Of a stretch of DNA of 6,842 nucleotides, positions 1 through 5,400 are shown in pieces. The stretch is from contig JAHALF010000029.1 of assembly GCA_018371275.1 (NCBI GenBank), positions 1 through 6,842 on the forward strand. Direction: 5' to 3'. How positions within the stretch are numbered: the first letter of the stretch is position 1; each line of letters starts with the position of its first letter. The notes under the pieces were generated by a model. The model ran no database searches. It was given only the letters and a program-made list of their open reading frames with translations, and was not told the origin of the DNA. This stretch comes from Clostridiales bacterium (GTDB taxonomy: Bacteria > Bacillota > Clostridia > Lachnospirales > CAG-274). The translations under genes were made by a program, and so were the position numbers.

Positions 1-352
1 TTACATTTTGAAAAGACTTTTTCTTCTTTTCTATATCAAACAAATACGATGCACTTATACCATTTATTTCGATTTCATAAAAGTTACCTTCTTCTTTTAC
101 TTTTGTATCTAATATTATACCTTCAAATATTCCATATTCTTTTTCATTTCCGTTTTCATCAAGTTCTACAACTCTTATTGGCTCTTTAAAACATTTTTCT
201 TTTATTTGCTCCATTCCTATATTTGCTGGCATTATACCTTTTACATATATAGTTGGATGTTCATTTGTTTTTACAGTTATTTTTATATCTCTTATCGTTT
301 GTATTGTAAATTTTCCTGTTACCCTTATGTTGTGTGCTGATAAATATTCCAT
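1..352 (-). CDS. VgrG / phage late control D-like hub protein, N-terminal part (cut by window edge)
   Basis: The frame opens with ATG at 352-350 and stays open to base 2, giving 117 residues; the TTA at bases 1-3 is out of frame, so the gene runs off the window. A strong Shine-Dalgarno (AGGAGGGAG) lies just upstream and fixes the start. The visible part is an N-terminal beta-rich hub domain: residues 11-95 alternate short hydrophobic strands, and residues 100-117 read SASYLFDIEKKKKSFQNV. That segment matches, as I recall it, the 'S..LLD...k.rSFQ' segment of VgrG/Pvc8/gpD-like spike hubs in Firmicutes and related contractile injection systems. Such proteins form the trimeric hub at the tip of the tail tube, where PAAR proteins and toxin cargo dock. 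The gene starts 21 bases after the ankyrin gene, so the two are probably co-transcribed. Family assignment is fairly secure; the type of machine is not. Confidence 0.72.
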   Translation of the reverse strand, partial: MEYLSAHNIRVTGKFTIQTIRDIKITVKTNEHPTIYVKGIMPANIGMEQIKEKCFKEPIRVVELDENGNEKEYGIFEGIILDTKVKEEGNFYEIEINGISASYLFDIEKKKKSFQNV

Positions 353-373
353 AGTATCTCCCTCCTATCTTTA

Positions 374-1423
374 TTAAAAATTTAGCACTTTTTTTACTTT
401 TAAAATATTTATTATTTCATCACTAATTTGCAAACTCTTTGCATATTCTAGAGCATCTATTTCTTTTATTTTACCTTTATAATTTAATATAGCATTTTCG
501 GATGAACCTATACAATTTTCATATTCATAAATATTTATATCCTCTAAATATTTGTATACAATATTTAGCCTTTTATCCCCTATTAAAAGTTCTACTGCTG
601 TTATATTATTACATTTAATTGCACAAAATAGTGGGTTAACCCTAGGACTGTAATTTTTAACTTCAATTCCATTTTCTATTAAAAGTTTAACTATATCATT
701 CATATTTTTTTCTATTGCTGTTAATAATTCTATACCAGAAAATTTATTTATGTTTATATTATGATCTATTAAATACTCTACTAATTCAGGTTCATTTTCT
801 TTAATTGTATAATTTAAAAGAGACCCTTCCTTTGTTATTATTTCTAAATTTCTCTGAAGTTTTATTTCATTTTTAAATTTGTCTTTATTTTCTTTAATTA
901 GATTTTTTAAGTTTTCTGCACTATTATAATAGTCTACATTTAAAGTATAAAATTTATTATAATTACTAACGTAACCTAACCACTTTTCATTTATATTTTT
1001 TAAAGTATAATCTAGTATATTTACCCTATTTTCTACTGCCTCTATAAATTCATTAGGTGGTAAATATGAAAATTTTTCTACATAATAATATATTTTGTCA
1101 GGAGATGCATATACTTGTCCATTAGATGATAACACCCTTATTTCGGAATATCCAAGAGTTATTTCTTGTCCATCTATTTCTACTTTACAAATATCATTTG
1201 TAGCTTTATCTTCATTAAAATTATATTTTATTTTTTCTCCATTTAAGTCAAAACCTACTGTTGCAAATTTTATATAAATTTTTAAATTTTCTATAAACTT
1301 ATTACTTACTTTTCCTATTGTATAGCTACCTTTTCTAACATCTATAAACCCAACATTTTTAGCATTTTCAAAATGCTTTCTTGAATAATAAGTTAAGTCT
1401 TTGTAAAACTCATAACCATTCAT
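374..1423 (-). CDS. Ankyrin-repeat protein with unassigned N-terminal domain, possible immunity or accessory protein
   Basis: This is 349 residues with no signal peptide or membrane segment, so probably cytoplasmic. Residues about 200-290 hold two to three ankyrin-type units (LVEYLIDHNININ, IVKLLIENGIEVKN, AVELLIGDKRLNIV). Residues 322-344, with DALEYAKSLQISDEIINIL, look like a degenerate final repeat. Residues 1-190 are not an ankyrin fold. They include YASPDKIYYYVEKFSYLPP followed by NEFIEAV (105-130), a pattern I remember from uncharacterised proteins near toxins but cannot name. Ankyrin repeats bind other proteins, and such proteins often act as immunity factors in polymorphic toxin islands. 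Position directly before a VgrG-like gene also allows an accessory or adaptor role. The start is well supported by AAAGGAGGTG about seven bases upstream. A 181-base gap upstream suggests its own promoter. Confidence 0.7.
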   Translation of the reverse strand: MNGYEFYKDLTYYSRKHFENAKNVGFIDVRKGSYTIGKVSNKFIENLKIYIKFATVGFDLNGEKIKYNFNEDKATNDICKVEIDGQEITLGYSEIRVLSSNGQVYASPDKIYYYVEKFSYLPPNEFIEAVENRVNILDYTLKNINEKWLGYVSNYNKFYTLNVDYYNSAENLKNLIKENKDKFKNEIKLQRNLEIITKEGSLLNYTIKENEPELVEYLIDHNININKFSGIELLTAIEKNMNDIVKLLIENGIEVKNYSPRVNPLFCAIKCNNITAVELLIGDKRLNIVYKYLEDINIYEYENCIGSSENAILNYKGKIKEIDALEYAKSLQISDEIINILKVKKVLNF

Positions 1424-1479
1424 CTTTACACCTCCTTTATATTTAAGTTACAGAGACTAGTTTAAACTATATTTTCATC

Positions 1480-1485
1480 ATTATA
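1480..1485 (-). promoter_or_regulatory. Possible -10 element before the ankyrin gene
   Basis: A perfect TATAAT on the minus strand lies about 57 bases upstream of the ankyrin ATG, in the 181-base gap that opens the ankyrin/VgrG pair. No good TTGACA-like -35 sits 16-18 bases upstream; only AT-rich sequence is there. In DNA this AT-rich a TATAAT can occur by chance. The gap (1424-1604) shows no coding relic that I can read. It also holds the perfect 12-base palindrome TAGTTTAAACTA at 1458-1469, between the -10 and the ribosome binding site. Confidence 0.25.
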
Positions 1486-1566
1486 TATAAATTAGTAATG
1501 TTATTAATAATGTTGATACTATTTAATATAATCCCTTTATTTTTTTATCATATTTATTACTACAAT

Positions 1567-1605
1567 AATTTTTATTGATATATCTTCTCATTAGAAATAA
1601 AAATT
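1567..1605 (-). terminator. Weak AT-only hairpin at the 3' end of the 229-residue gene
   Basis: AATTTTTATT (1567-1576) and AATAAAAATT (1596-1605) are exact inverted repeats of ten bases with a 19-base loop, overlapping the stop codon of the gene at 1605-2294. The stem has no G-C pair, so it would be unstable, and there is no clean U tract after it. It could be a transcript 3' end or simply chance in AT-rich sequence. Confidence 0.15.
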
Positions 1606-2294
1606 TATCTATTAAAATATATTCCCATTTCAAGAAAAGATATTTTTGATTCTTTAAATCCTTCATAATTATTTATATCTAATAATGATACTTCATTTTT
1701 AGAAAGAAAAATAGGAGTATTATATTCTTTTACTTTTTTTCTAAATATAAACTCTAGTAAAAGTATTTCATTATTATTCATATTATAATAATTTATCCAT
1801 TTTTCAATAGCATTATTAAAATTAAGTAATTGATATTTAATTAAATTACCTCCATTTTCAAATATGTCATTAAGATTATCTTTTGAATAAACTACATTGT
1901 TCTCTCCAAAAAAAATACTAGTAATACAAGGAACTATACCATAAGTTGTTTCATCTAATAAATATTGTAGTGTTTCATTATTTGATAAATCAATTATTTC
2001 TTGATTATAATTAAAAAAATAATTTTTTAAATATTGTGGATTATTAACAACTTCTGACATACGTACACTATTTTCATTTCTAAAAGCAGCTACACAATAT
2101 TTATTATGAAATGTAATAGTTCCTCTTTGGCCATTATTATCTTGTATATTATAATTGAACTTATCCCACGAATGTTCGTTTGATAATAAAGGGTATTTTG
2201 ATACTCCAATAGCATGTGCAATACTAGCTAAGATACAACCTTCCCATAATACTTTTAAATTTAAATCTAATTTATTATAATTTTGTTTTTTCAT
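1605..2294 (-). CDS. Unassigned 229-residue protein, probable orphan immunity protein
   Basis: I do not recognise a named family. The protein is soluble, rich in Asn, Ile and Tyr, and has no signal peptide. Its most conserved-looking part is residues 17-62: WEGCILASIAHAIGVSKYP, then SNEHSWD and a Tyr-rich stretch ending QDNNGQRGTITF. Residues 65-85 (KYCVAAFRNENSVRMSEV) may form a strand pair. The second half is helical and contains ILLLEFIFRKK around 177-187. It lies in a line of immunity-type genes, between the SUKH gene and the ankyrin gene, which is why I infer immunity. No toxin stands directly upstream, so it would be an orphan. The start is the first Met of the frame; only a weak purine-rich site (AAAGAGA) precedes it. 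The stop overlaps a weak AT-only inverted repeat. Confidence 0.6.
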   Translation of the reverse strand: MKKQNYNKLDLNLKVLWEGCILASIAHAIGVSKYPLLSNEHSWDKFNYNIQDNNGQRGTITFHNKYCVAAFRNENSVRMSEVVNNPQYLKNYFFNYNQEIIDLSNNETLQYLLDETTYGIVPCITSIFFGENNVVYSKDNLNDIFENGGNLIKYQLLNFNNAIEKWINYYNMNNNEILLLEFIFRKKVKEYNTPIFLSKNEVSLLDINNYEGFKESKISFLEMGIYFNR

Positions 2295-2398
2295 AAATTA
2301 TCTCTTTCTATTTATAGTATTTTTTCTATTTTCTTTATGATATAAAACCTTTACATTAGAATAAATTCGTTTTCTTTAGTTGTTTATATATAAATAAT

Positions 2399-2848
2399 TT
2401 ATATTGCACCTAAAATAAACTTTTTTAACATATCCTTAAAATTAATAAATTTATTAATTTCCATTCCAGATGGGTTATCTAATTCAAAATATGTATTTAA
2501 TTTTATATCATATACATACCAACTAATATTATTTTCCCCTAAAAATATATACTTTTTTTGATGTTCATTTTCATAAAATACATTATTAAATTGTATCAAA
2601 CCATTTATATTATTACTTGGTTTAATACTTAATAAATCTTTATCAACACCATAAATAATAAAACCATTAAATTCTATTCCATTAAAATTTTTTAAAAATT
2701 CCAAATAATCATAAGGCAAGCTTAACCCAAAAATTTTTTTGAAAACATTTACAAATAAATTTAAGTCTTTTTCTAATACACCCTCATTCATTTTATCATT
2801 ATATTTAGATATTTCTTTTATTAATAAATTAAGCTCTTCTATATACAT
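2399..2848 (-). CDS. SUKH superfamily (SMI1/KNR4, YrhA-like) immunity protein
   Basis: This 149-residue soluble protein shows the SUKH pattern. An N-terminal helix is followed by LPYDYLEFLKNFNGIEFNG (44-62), then FIIYGVDKDLL (63-73), then YIFLGENNISWYVYD (100-114) and a C-terminal helix (134-146). The 'LP.dY..Fl...NG..fNG..iYG' block is typical of the YrhA-like branch, at close to the usual length. SUKH proteins bind and neutralise many different toxin domains in contact-dependent and Rhs-type systems. The particular partner cannot be read from the fold. No toxin module remains directly upstream, where a dead immunity copy ends at 2983, so this appears to be an orphan immunity gene. GGAGG about seven bases before the ATG supports the start. 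A small AT hairpin (2860-2874) touches that ribosome binding site. Confidence 0.85.
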   Translation of the reverse strand: MYIEELNLLIKEISKYNDKMNEGVLEKDLNLFVNVFKKIFGLSLPYDYLEFLKNFNGIEFNGFIIYGVDKDLLSIKPSNNINGLIQFNNVFYENEHQKKYIFLGENNISWYVYDIKLNTYFELDNPSGMEINKFINFKDMLKKFILGAI

Positions 2849-2859
2849 TTTTATTCCTC

Positions 2860-2874
2860 CAATAATTTTTATTG
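2860..2874. repeat. 15-base inverted repeat, second exact copy at 1563-1577
   Basis: CAATAATTTTTATTG has six-base arms and a three-base loop. The same 15 bases occur at 1563-1577. This copy abuts the GGAGG site of the SUKH gene; the other lies just past the stop of the 229-residue gene. The arms are almost all A-T, so the pair may be chance. Confidence 0.3.
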
Positions 2875-2982
2875 GGATATTTTTCCATTAAAAACTTACA
2901 ATTTTGTAATATATGTATTAATTTATATTTTTTATCTCTTACTTTTTATTTACTATTAGTAATAAGATTAAATCTCCAACAT

Positions 2983-3318
2983 CTAGTTATACCATTCCTC
3001 TAAATTAAATCGATACGAATTTTTTAATGGTTTTATATCAAAATATAAGACAAATCTTTTAATTTATTCTACTAACATTCTTAAATTTATTTTACCTACC
3101 TTAAAGCCTTTATGATTGTTCCAACTTGTATCTACTTCTATATTAATACCTATTTCATTATAGAACCAATCAATAAAGTCATTAATTAACATAATAAAGT
3201 CAGTATTTTTATTATTAATTGTAACCCAAAATAAGTTTTCATTTTCATTTACTAATTTAATCTTCAACTCGTTATCTTTAAACCAAATTTTATTATTAAT
3301 AATCTTTTCTTCTTTCAT
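2983..3318 (-). pseudogene. Second copy of the gene-5044 immunity protein, killed by one nonsense codon
   Basis: The frame starts at ATG 3318 and stops at TAA 3064-3066 after 84 residues. Reading through that TAA, the same frame continues for 26 codons with IKRFVLYFDIKPL and then NLEEWYN, to TAG at 2983-2985. The whole 111-residue product lines up with the intact 113-residue protein at 5044-5385. I count about 97 of 111 identical positions, one two-residue gap near residue 21, and Glu (GAA) changed to stop (TAA) at codon 85. The last quarter, including the Trp of LEEWYN, would be lost. The AAGGAG site present before the intact copy is missing here; the leader reads AAATTAAAATTT. It is probably no longer functional. 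Just upstream lies a scrap of the toxin that precedes the intact copy, so the pair was duplicated together. Confidence 0.85.
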
Positions 3319-3333
3319 AAATTTTAATTTTAT

Positions 3334-3418
3334 AGCATATTCTAATTATTATGAATTTGTCTAATCTATACAAATTTTTCAAGAGAACCTCCTTTTTCTA
3401 GCCGAATAACCATATATA
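3334..3418 (-). pseudogene. Scrap of the toxin C-terminal domain found intact at 5745-5828
   Basis: About 28 codons match residues 308-335 of the intact toxin (IYGYSARKGGSLEKF, then IDWTNS). Compared with the intact copy there is a one-base insertion in the AGAAAGGGAGG stretch and a one-base deletion after AAATTT, which restores the frame. After that come Trp to TAG, two adjacent Glu to TAA and Val to Leu. Homology ends after EYA, where the sequence jumps straight to the leader of the dead immunity copy, so most of the domain has been deleted. Homology begins sharply at IYGYSARK; the bases upstream are Rhs-like instead. This is clearly dead sequence. Confidence 0.82.
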
Positions 3419-3420
3419 TT

Positions 3421-3490
3421 TTGTTTTATAACATTTACCAATAAGTCGTTCTCATATGTTGTAAGTCTATATTCATATGATATAAATGGT
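3421..3490 (-). pseudogene. Short Rhs/YD-repeat relic joined to the toxin scrap
   Basis: On the minus strand the frame reads SYEYRLTTYENDLLVNVIKQ and then runs without a stop into the toxin scrap. The YEY.LTTYE part matches the larger Rhs relic at 4700-5038. At the DNA level 3451-3484 and 4967-5000 agree at 32 of 34 bases. It is probably the last piece of an Rhs carrier that once bore this C-terminal module, but the short length limits confidence. Confidence 0.6.
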
Positions 3491-3517
3491 ACTCATTTTA
3501 ATTTATAGATATATTTG

Positions 3518-3613
3518 TTACATTTTAGCCTTATATTTATTTGGTAAAAATTCAGTAAACATACTTAAATGTCCTTTACAATATCTAGTCCTTTTTTAGA
3601 AACTCTAATCTCT
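3518..3613 (-). pseudogene. Unidentified coding relic ending at 3518
   Basis: Downstream of the 82-residue gene, the same frame contains stops and then a run of 23 sense codons, RTRYCKGHLSMFTEFLPN followed by KYKAKM, before TAA at 3518-3520. The peptide looks protein-like rather than random AT-rich translation (Cys, Gly, His, Pro and varied codons). I cannot name the source. An overlapping frame (GQVREIRVSKKGLDIVKDI) is also open for a while, so this may be chance. It is best treated as a possible leftover of another module. Confidence 0.3.
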
Positions 3614-3862
3614 CTAACTTGTCCAATAAAGAGTATCTGGAAATTCCCTTAAATTAACATTATTTTTCATATACTTTGTTAATTTAATTACTGCTTTTAA
3701 ATAATAAATATTAGATAAATTAATATTTTCTTTAATTTTTGTTATTTCACTAGTTTTTTTAATAACTTCTAATTCTTCTAATTCTCCTTCACAAGGTCCA
3801 AAAGTATAAATAACCTTTTCATTATCTTCGTATATCTTATTTATAATTACATATAATCCCAT
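3614..3862 (-). CDS. Small immunity-type protein (82 residues) after the decayed PAAR/toxin gene
   Basis: The protein begins MGLYVIINKIYEDNEKVIYTF and continues GPCEGELEELEVIKK, likely an antiparallel sheet. A helix follows at 53-67 (YYLKAVIKLTKYMKN), and it ends FPDTLYWTS. The 'MG.YVI....' start with an 'FP..T...S' end fits a family of about 80 residues that I recall beside polymorphic toxins; I cannot give it a name. The natural-looking C-terminus suggests that the gene is complete and not frameshifted. The ATG follows the readthrough end of the decayed toxin (TAA 3888-3890) by 25 bases, the usual toxin-then-immunity order, so it is likely that toxin's former partner. The ribosome site is weak (AAAGAAAG). 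It appears intact although its toxin is dead. Confidence 0.62.
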   Translation of the reverse strand: MGLYVIINKIYEDNEKVIYTFGPCEGELEELEVIKKTSEITKIKENINLSNIYYLKAVIKLTKYMKNNVNLREFPDTLYWTS

Positions 3863-3887
3863 TTATATCAATTCTTTCTTTAATTCT

Positions 3888-4688
3888 TTACTTAAAAAAA
3901 TTTTTCCCCCAATTATATAATTTATTAGCTGCTTTATGTGCTTGTTAATATGTGCAATTAAATTCTTTCATATAATTTAGTTCATAAAATTCATAATTTA
4001 AAAATAATTAATCATACTTTCCAATATCTCCAGTTATCATTCTTTCCCAAGTATTAGCTTGCCAAAAATCTGGATCAAACCTACGCCTATCTCCATCTTC
4101 AAATATATGTTCTTTTATAAATTTGATTTTATCCTCATCCCAATTCATATTTTTCGATATTTTTTTAATATCATCATCATTTGAATTTCTTATTTTTTCA
4201 TACATACTTTCAGCTAATTCATTATATTCTATAGCTTGTGGACCTGTCATATAACTCAAATCAACACCATTTTTATTTTCAAATTTAATATTTCTAGCTC
4301 CACTTTTCCTTTGAATTCTATTGTTTTTATTGTAAAATTTAGCATGTTTTATTTTAAAGATATTTTTATTTATCTTATACTTTTTACCCTTTTTCATACC
4401 TTTTTTTCTTGAAATACCATTTTCAACAAATGCTCCTCAACCCGTTCCAGCAATGAATGGAATTGCTTGAACAAGTGGATTCTCATTTTCAGTTTCTGGT
4501 ATTTGATTATTTTCTTGTTAATTTTCTTCTTCATCAATCATTACTTGCCCTGAATCTAACGGTTCTATTATTCCTCCATGTCTACATATTAAAAATGACT
4601 TTGTTGTTACTGCCCTATACCCTTTATTTTCATCTTCTGGTTCTATAAATTTGTCAAAACCATCTTTATCTCCATTATTTACTATCAT
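3888..4688 (-). pseudogene. Decayed PAAR-like plus toxin gene, readable through four in-frame stops
   Basis: From ATG 4688 to TAA 3888 one frame carries a coherent protein broken by TAA (4518-4520), TGA (4437-4439), TAA (4008-4010) and TAA (3945-3947). The first part contains TTKSFLICRHGGIIEPLDSGQ minus its last residue; this resembles the second half of PAAR-like (DUF4280-type) tip domains, which cap VgrG spikes. An acidic linker follows, then VQAIPFIAGTG and GAFVENG, a basic stretch (KKGMKKGKKYK) and a helical toxin-like domain. That domain has MTGPQAIEYNELAESMYEKI, WDEDKIKFIKEHIF, RRFDPDFWQANTWERM, then past two stops LFLNYEFYELNYMKEF and QAHKAANKLYNW. I recall the 'RRFDPD...A..W.R...G' plus 'LLL.HE..E' pattern from polymorphic toxin tips. 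Here the expected His is Tyr. The stop-free 129-codon piece (4008-4397) is only an internal fragment and should not be called as a gene. Confidence 0.75.
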
Positions 4689-4702
4689 TACGGTTTTCCT
4701 TA
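4689..4702 (-). other. Frameshift junction between the Rhs relic and the PAAR-like relic
   Basis: After the TAA at 4700-4702 the Rhs frame reads GGA AAA CCG, and then TA precedes the ATG of the PAAR-like frame. Restoring one base would give GKPVMIVNN in a single frame. This suggests that the two relics were once one gene that suffered a one-base deletion and a nonsense change here. A junction between unrelated fragments is the alternative. Confidence 0.4.
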
Positions 4703-5038
4703 TGGATATATTGTTTTTATATCATAACCATTTGGGTTTATTTCTTTCAATAATTTACTTTCATAATCTCTTAGTGTTGTTGCATATATATTACCTTCTG
4801 CATCTTCCGTCTTTAATAACTTATGAAATGGTGTATACTCATAGCTTGTACCTATTCCTTTTTCTATATTGTTTGGTAATATAACTTTTTTAAGATTAAA
4901 CATTTGGTCATATTTATATTTAAACTCTTTATCAAAGTTATATCATTCTTTTATTGATAGTTTATACTCATATGTTGTAAGGCTATATTCATATCATATA
5001 TATTTATCTTTACTAATCTTTTCAATATAACTATTAGA
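4700..5038 (-). pseudogene. Rhs/YD-repeat relic
   Basis: The frame that holds a 67-codon open stretch (4903-4700) continues upstream through TGA at 4943-4945 and TGA at 4994-4996 to about 5038. It reads SYIEKISKDKYI, stop, YEYSLTTYEYKLSIKE, stop, then YNFDKEFKYKYDQMF. After that come YEYTPFHKLLKTEDAEGN (with YD-type spacing) and LLKEINPNGYDIKTIYP before a TAA. Alternating Tyr, 'kLLK..d..GN' and 'NP.GY' are characteristic of Rhs/YD repeats, which build the shell around a toxin tip. It starts directly after the stop of the immunity gene at 5044. This is the usual layout for displaced Rhs tips kept downstream of the active one. No start codon or ribosome site supports translation of the open piece. 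Confidence 0.72.
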
Positions 5039-5043
5039 GATTT

Positions 5044-5385
5044 TTAGTTATACCATTCTTCCAAATTGAATTGATATGAATTTTCTAATGGTTTTATATC
5101 AAAATATAGGATAAATCTTTTAATTTCTTGTACTAACATTTTTAAATTTATTTTACTTACCTTAAAACCTTTATGATTATTCCAACTTGTATCTACTTCT
5201 ATATTAATACCTATTTCATTATAGAACCAGTCAATAAAATCATTCATTAACATAATAAACCCAATATTTTTATTGTTAATTGTAACCCAAAATAAGTTTT
5301 CATTTTCATTTACTAATTTAATCCTAATCTTTAAATCTTTATCTTTAAACCAAATTTTATTATTTATAACTTTTTCCTCTTGCAT
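5044..5385 (-). CDS. Presumed immunity protein for the upstream Nudix-like toxin
   Basis: This 113-residue soluble acidic protein is not from a family that I can name. It shows INNKIWFKDKDLKI (8-21), ENLFWVTINNKN (29-40), a helix FIMLMNDFIDWFYNEIG (43-59), DTSWNNHKGFKV (65-76), a helix INLKMLVQEIKRFIL (79-93) and an end FNLEEWYN. Five Trp in a small protein suggest a binding surface. The ATG lies 14 bases after the toxin stop, with a good AAGGAG site between, so the two are translated from one message. This tight toxin-then-immunity order, plus duplication of the same pair at 2983-3418, is the basis for calling it immunity. It is complete and probably functional, unlike its copy at 2983. Confidence 0.7.
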   Translation of the reverse strand: MQEEKVINNKIWFKDKDLKIRIKLVNENENLFWVTINNKNIGFIMLMNDFIDWFYNEIGINIEVDTSWNNHKGFKVSKINLKMLVQEIKRFILYFDIKPLENSYQFNLEEWYN

Positions 5386-5400
5386 AAATTTTACTCCTTT
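5383..5400 (-). promoter_or_regulatory. Ribosome binding site coupling toxin and immunity genes
   Basis: AAGGAG lies between the toxin stop (TAA 5400-5402) and the immunity ATG (5385-5383), about nine bases before the ATG. It decides the immunity start and implies coupled translation. The duplicated copy at 3318 lacks it. Confidence 0.7.

Noticed and set aside
1095..1277. Plus-strand open frame of 60 codons
   Set aside because: It is antisense to the ankyrin gene, which has a strong ribosome site and clear repeats; no independent support exists.
2896..2909. Operator-like inverted repeat TTACAATTTTGTAA in the gap before the SUKH gene
   Set aside because: It has six-base arms in AT-rich sequence, only one copy, no promoter elements around it and no regulator gene in the window. 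Too weak to call.
3540..3640. A frameshift extending the 82-residue protein by about 18 residues (GQVREIRVSKKGLDIVKDI)
   Set aside because: The FPDTLYWTS ending looks like a natural C-terminus for this kind of small protein, and the extension has no similarity that I recognise.
4008..4397. A free-standing 129-residue gene
   Set aside because: The same frame continues in both directions with related-looking protein, the supposed start sits in a basic linker, and no good ribosome site precedes it. It is an internal piece of a pseudogene.
4457..4884. Plus-strand open frames of 63 and 77 codons at 4457-4648 and 4651-4884
   Set aside because: Both are Leu/Phe/Ile/Tyr-rich antisense translations of the decayed PAAR-like and Rhs sequence. 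They have no ribosome site, and the minus strand explains the same bases with recognisable motifs.
3888..5038. Alternative genetic code reading TGA as Trp or Gly
   Set aside because: Several TAA stops also interrupt the same frames, there are frameshifts, and intact genes use TGG for Trp with no in-frame TGA. Pseudogene decay explains it more simply, although none of the visible intact genes ends in TGA.
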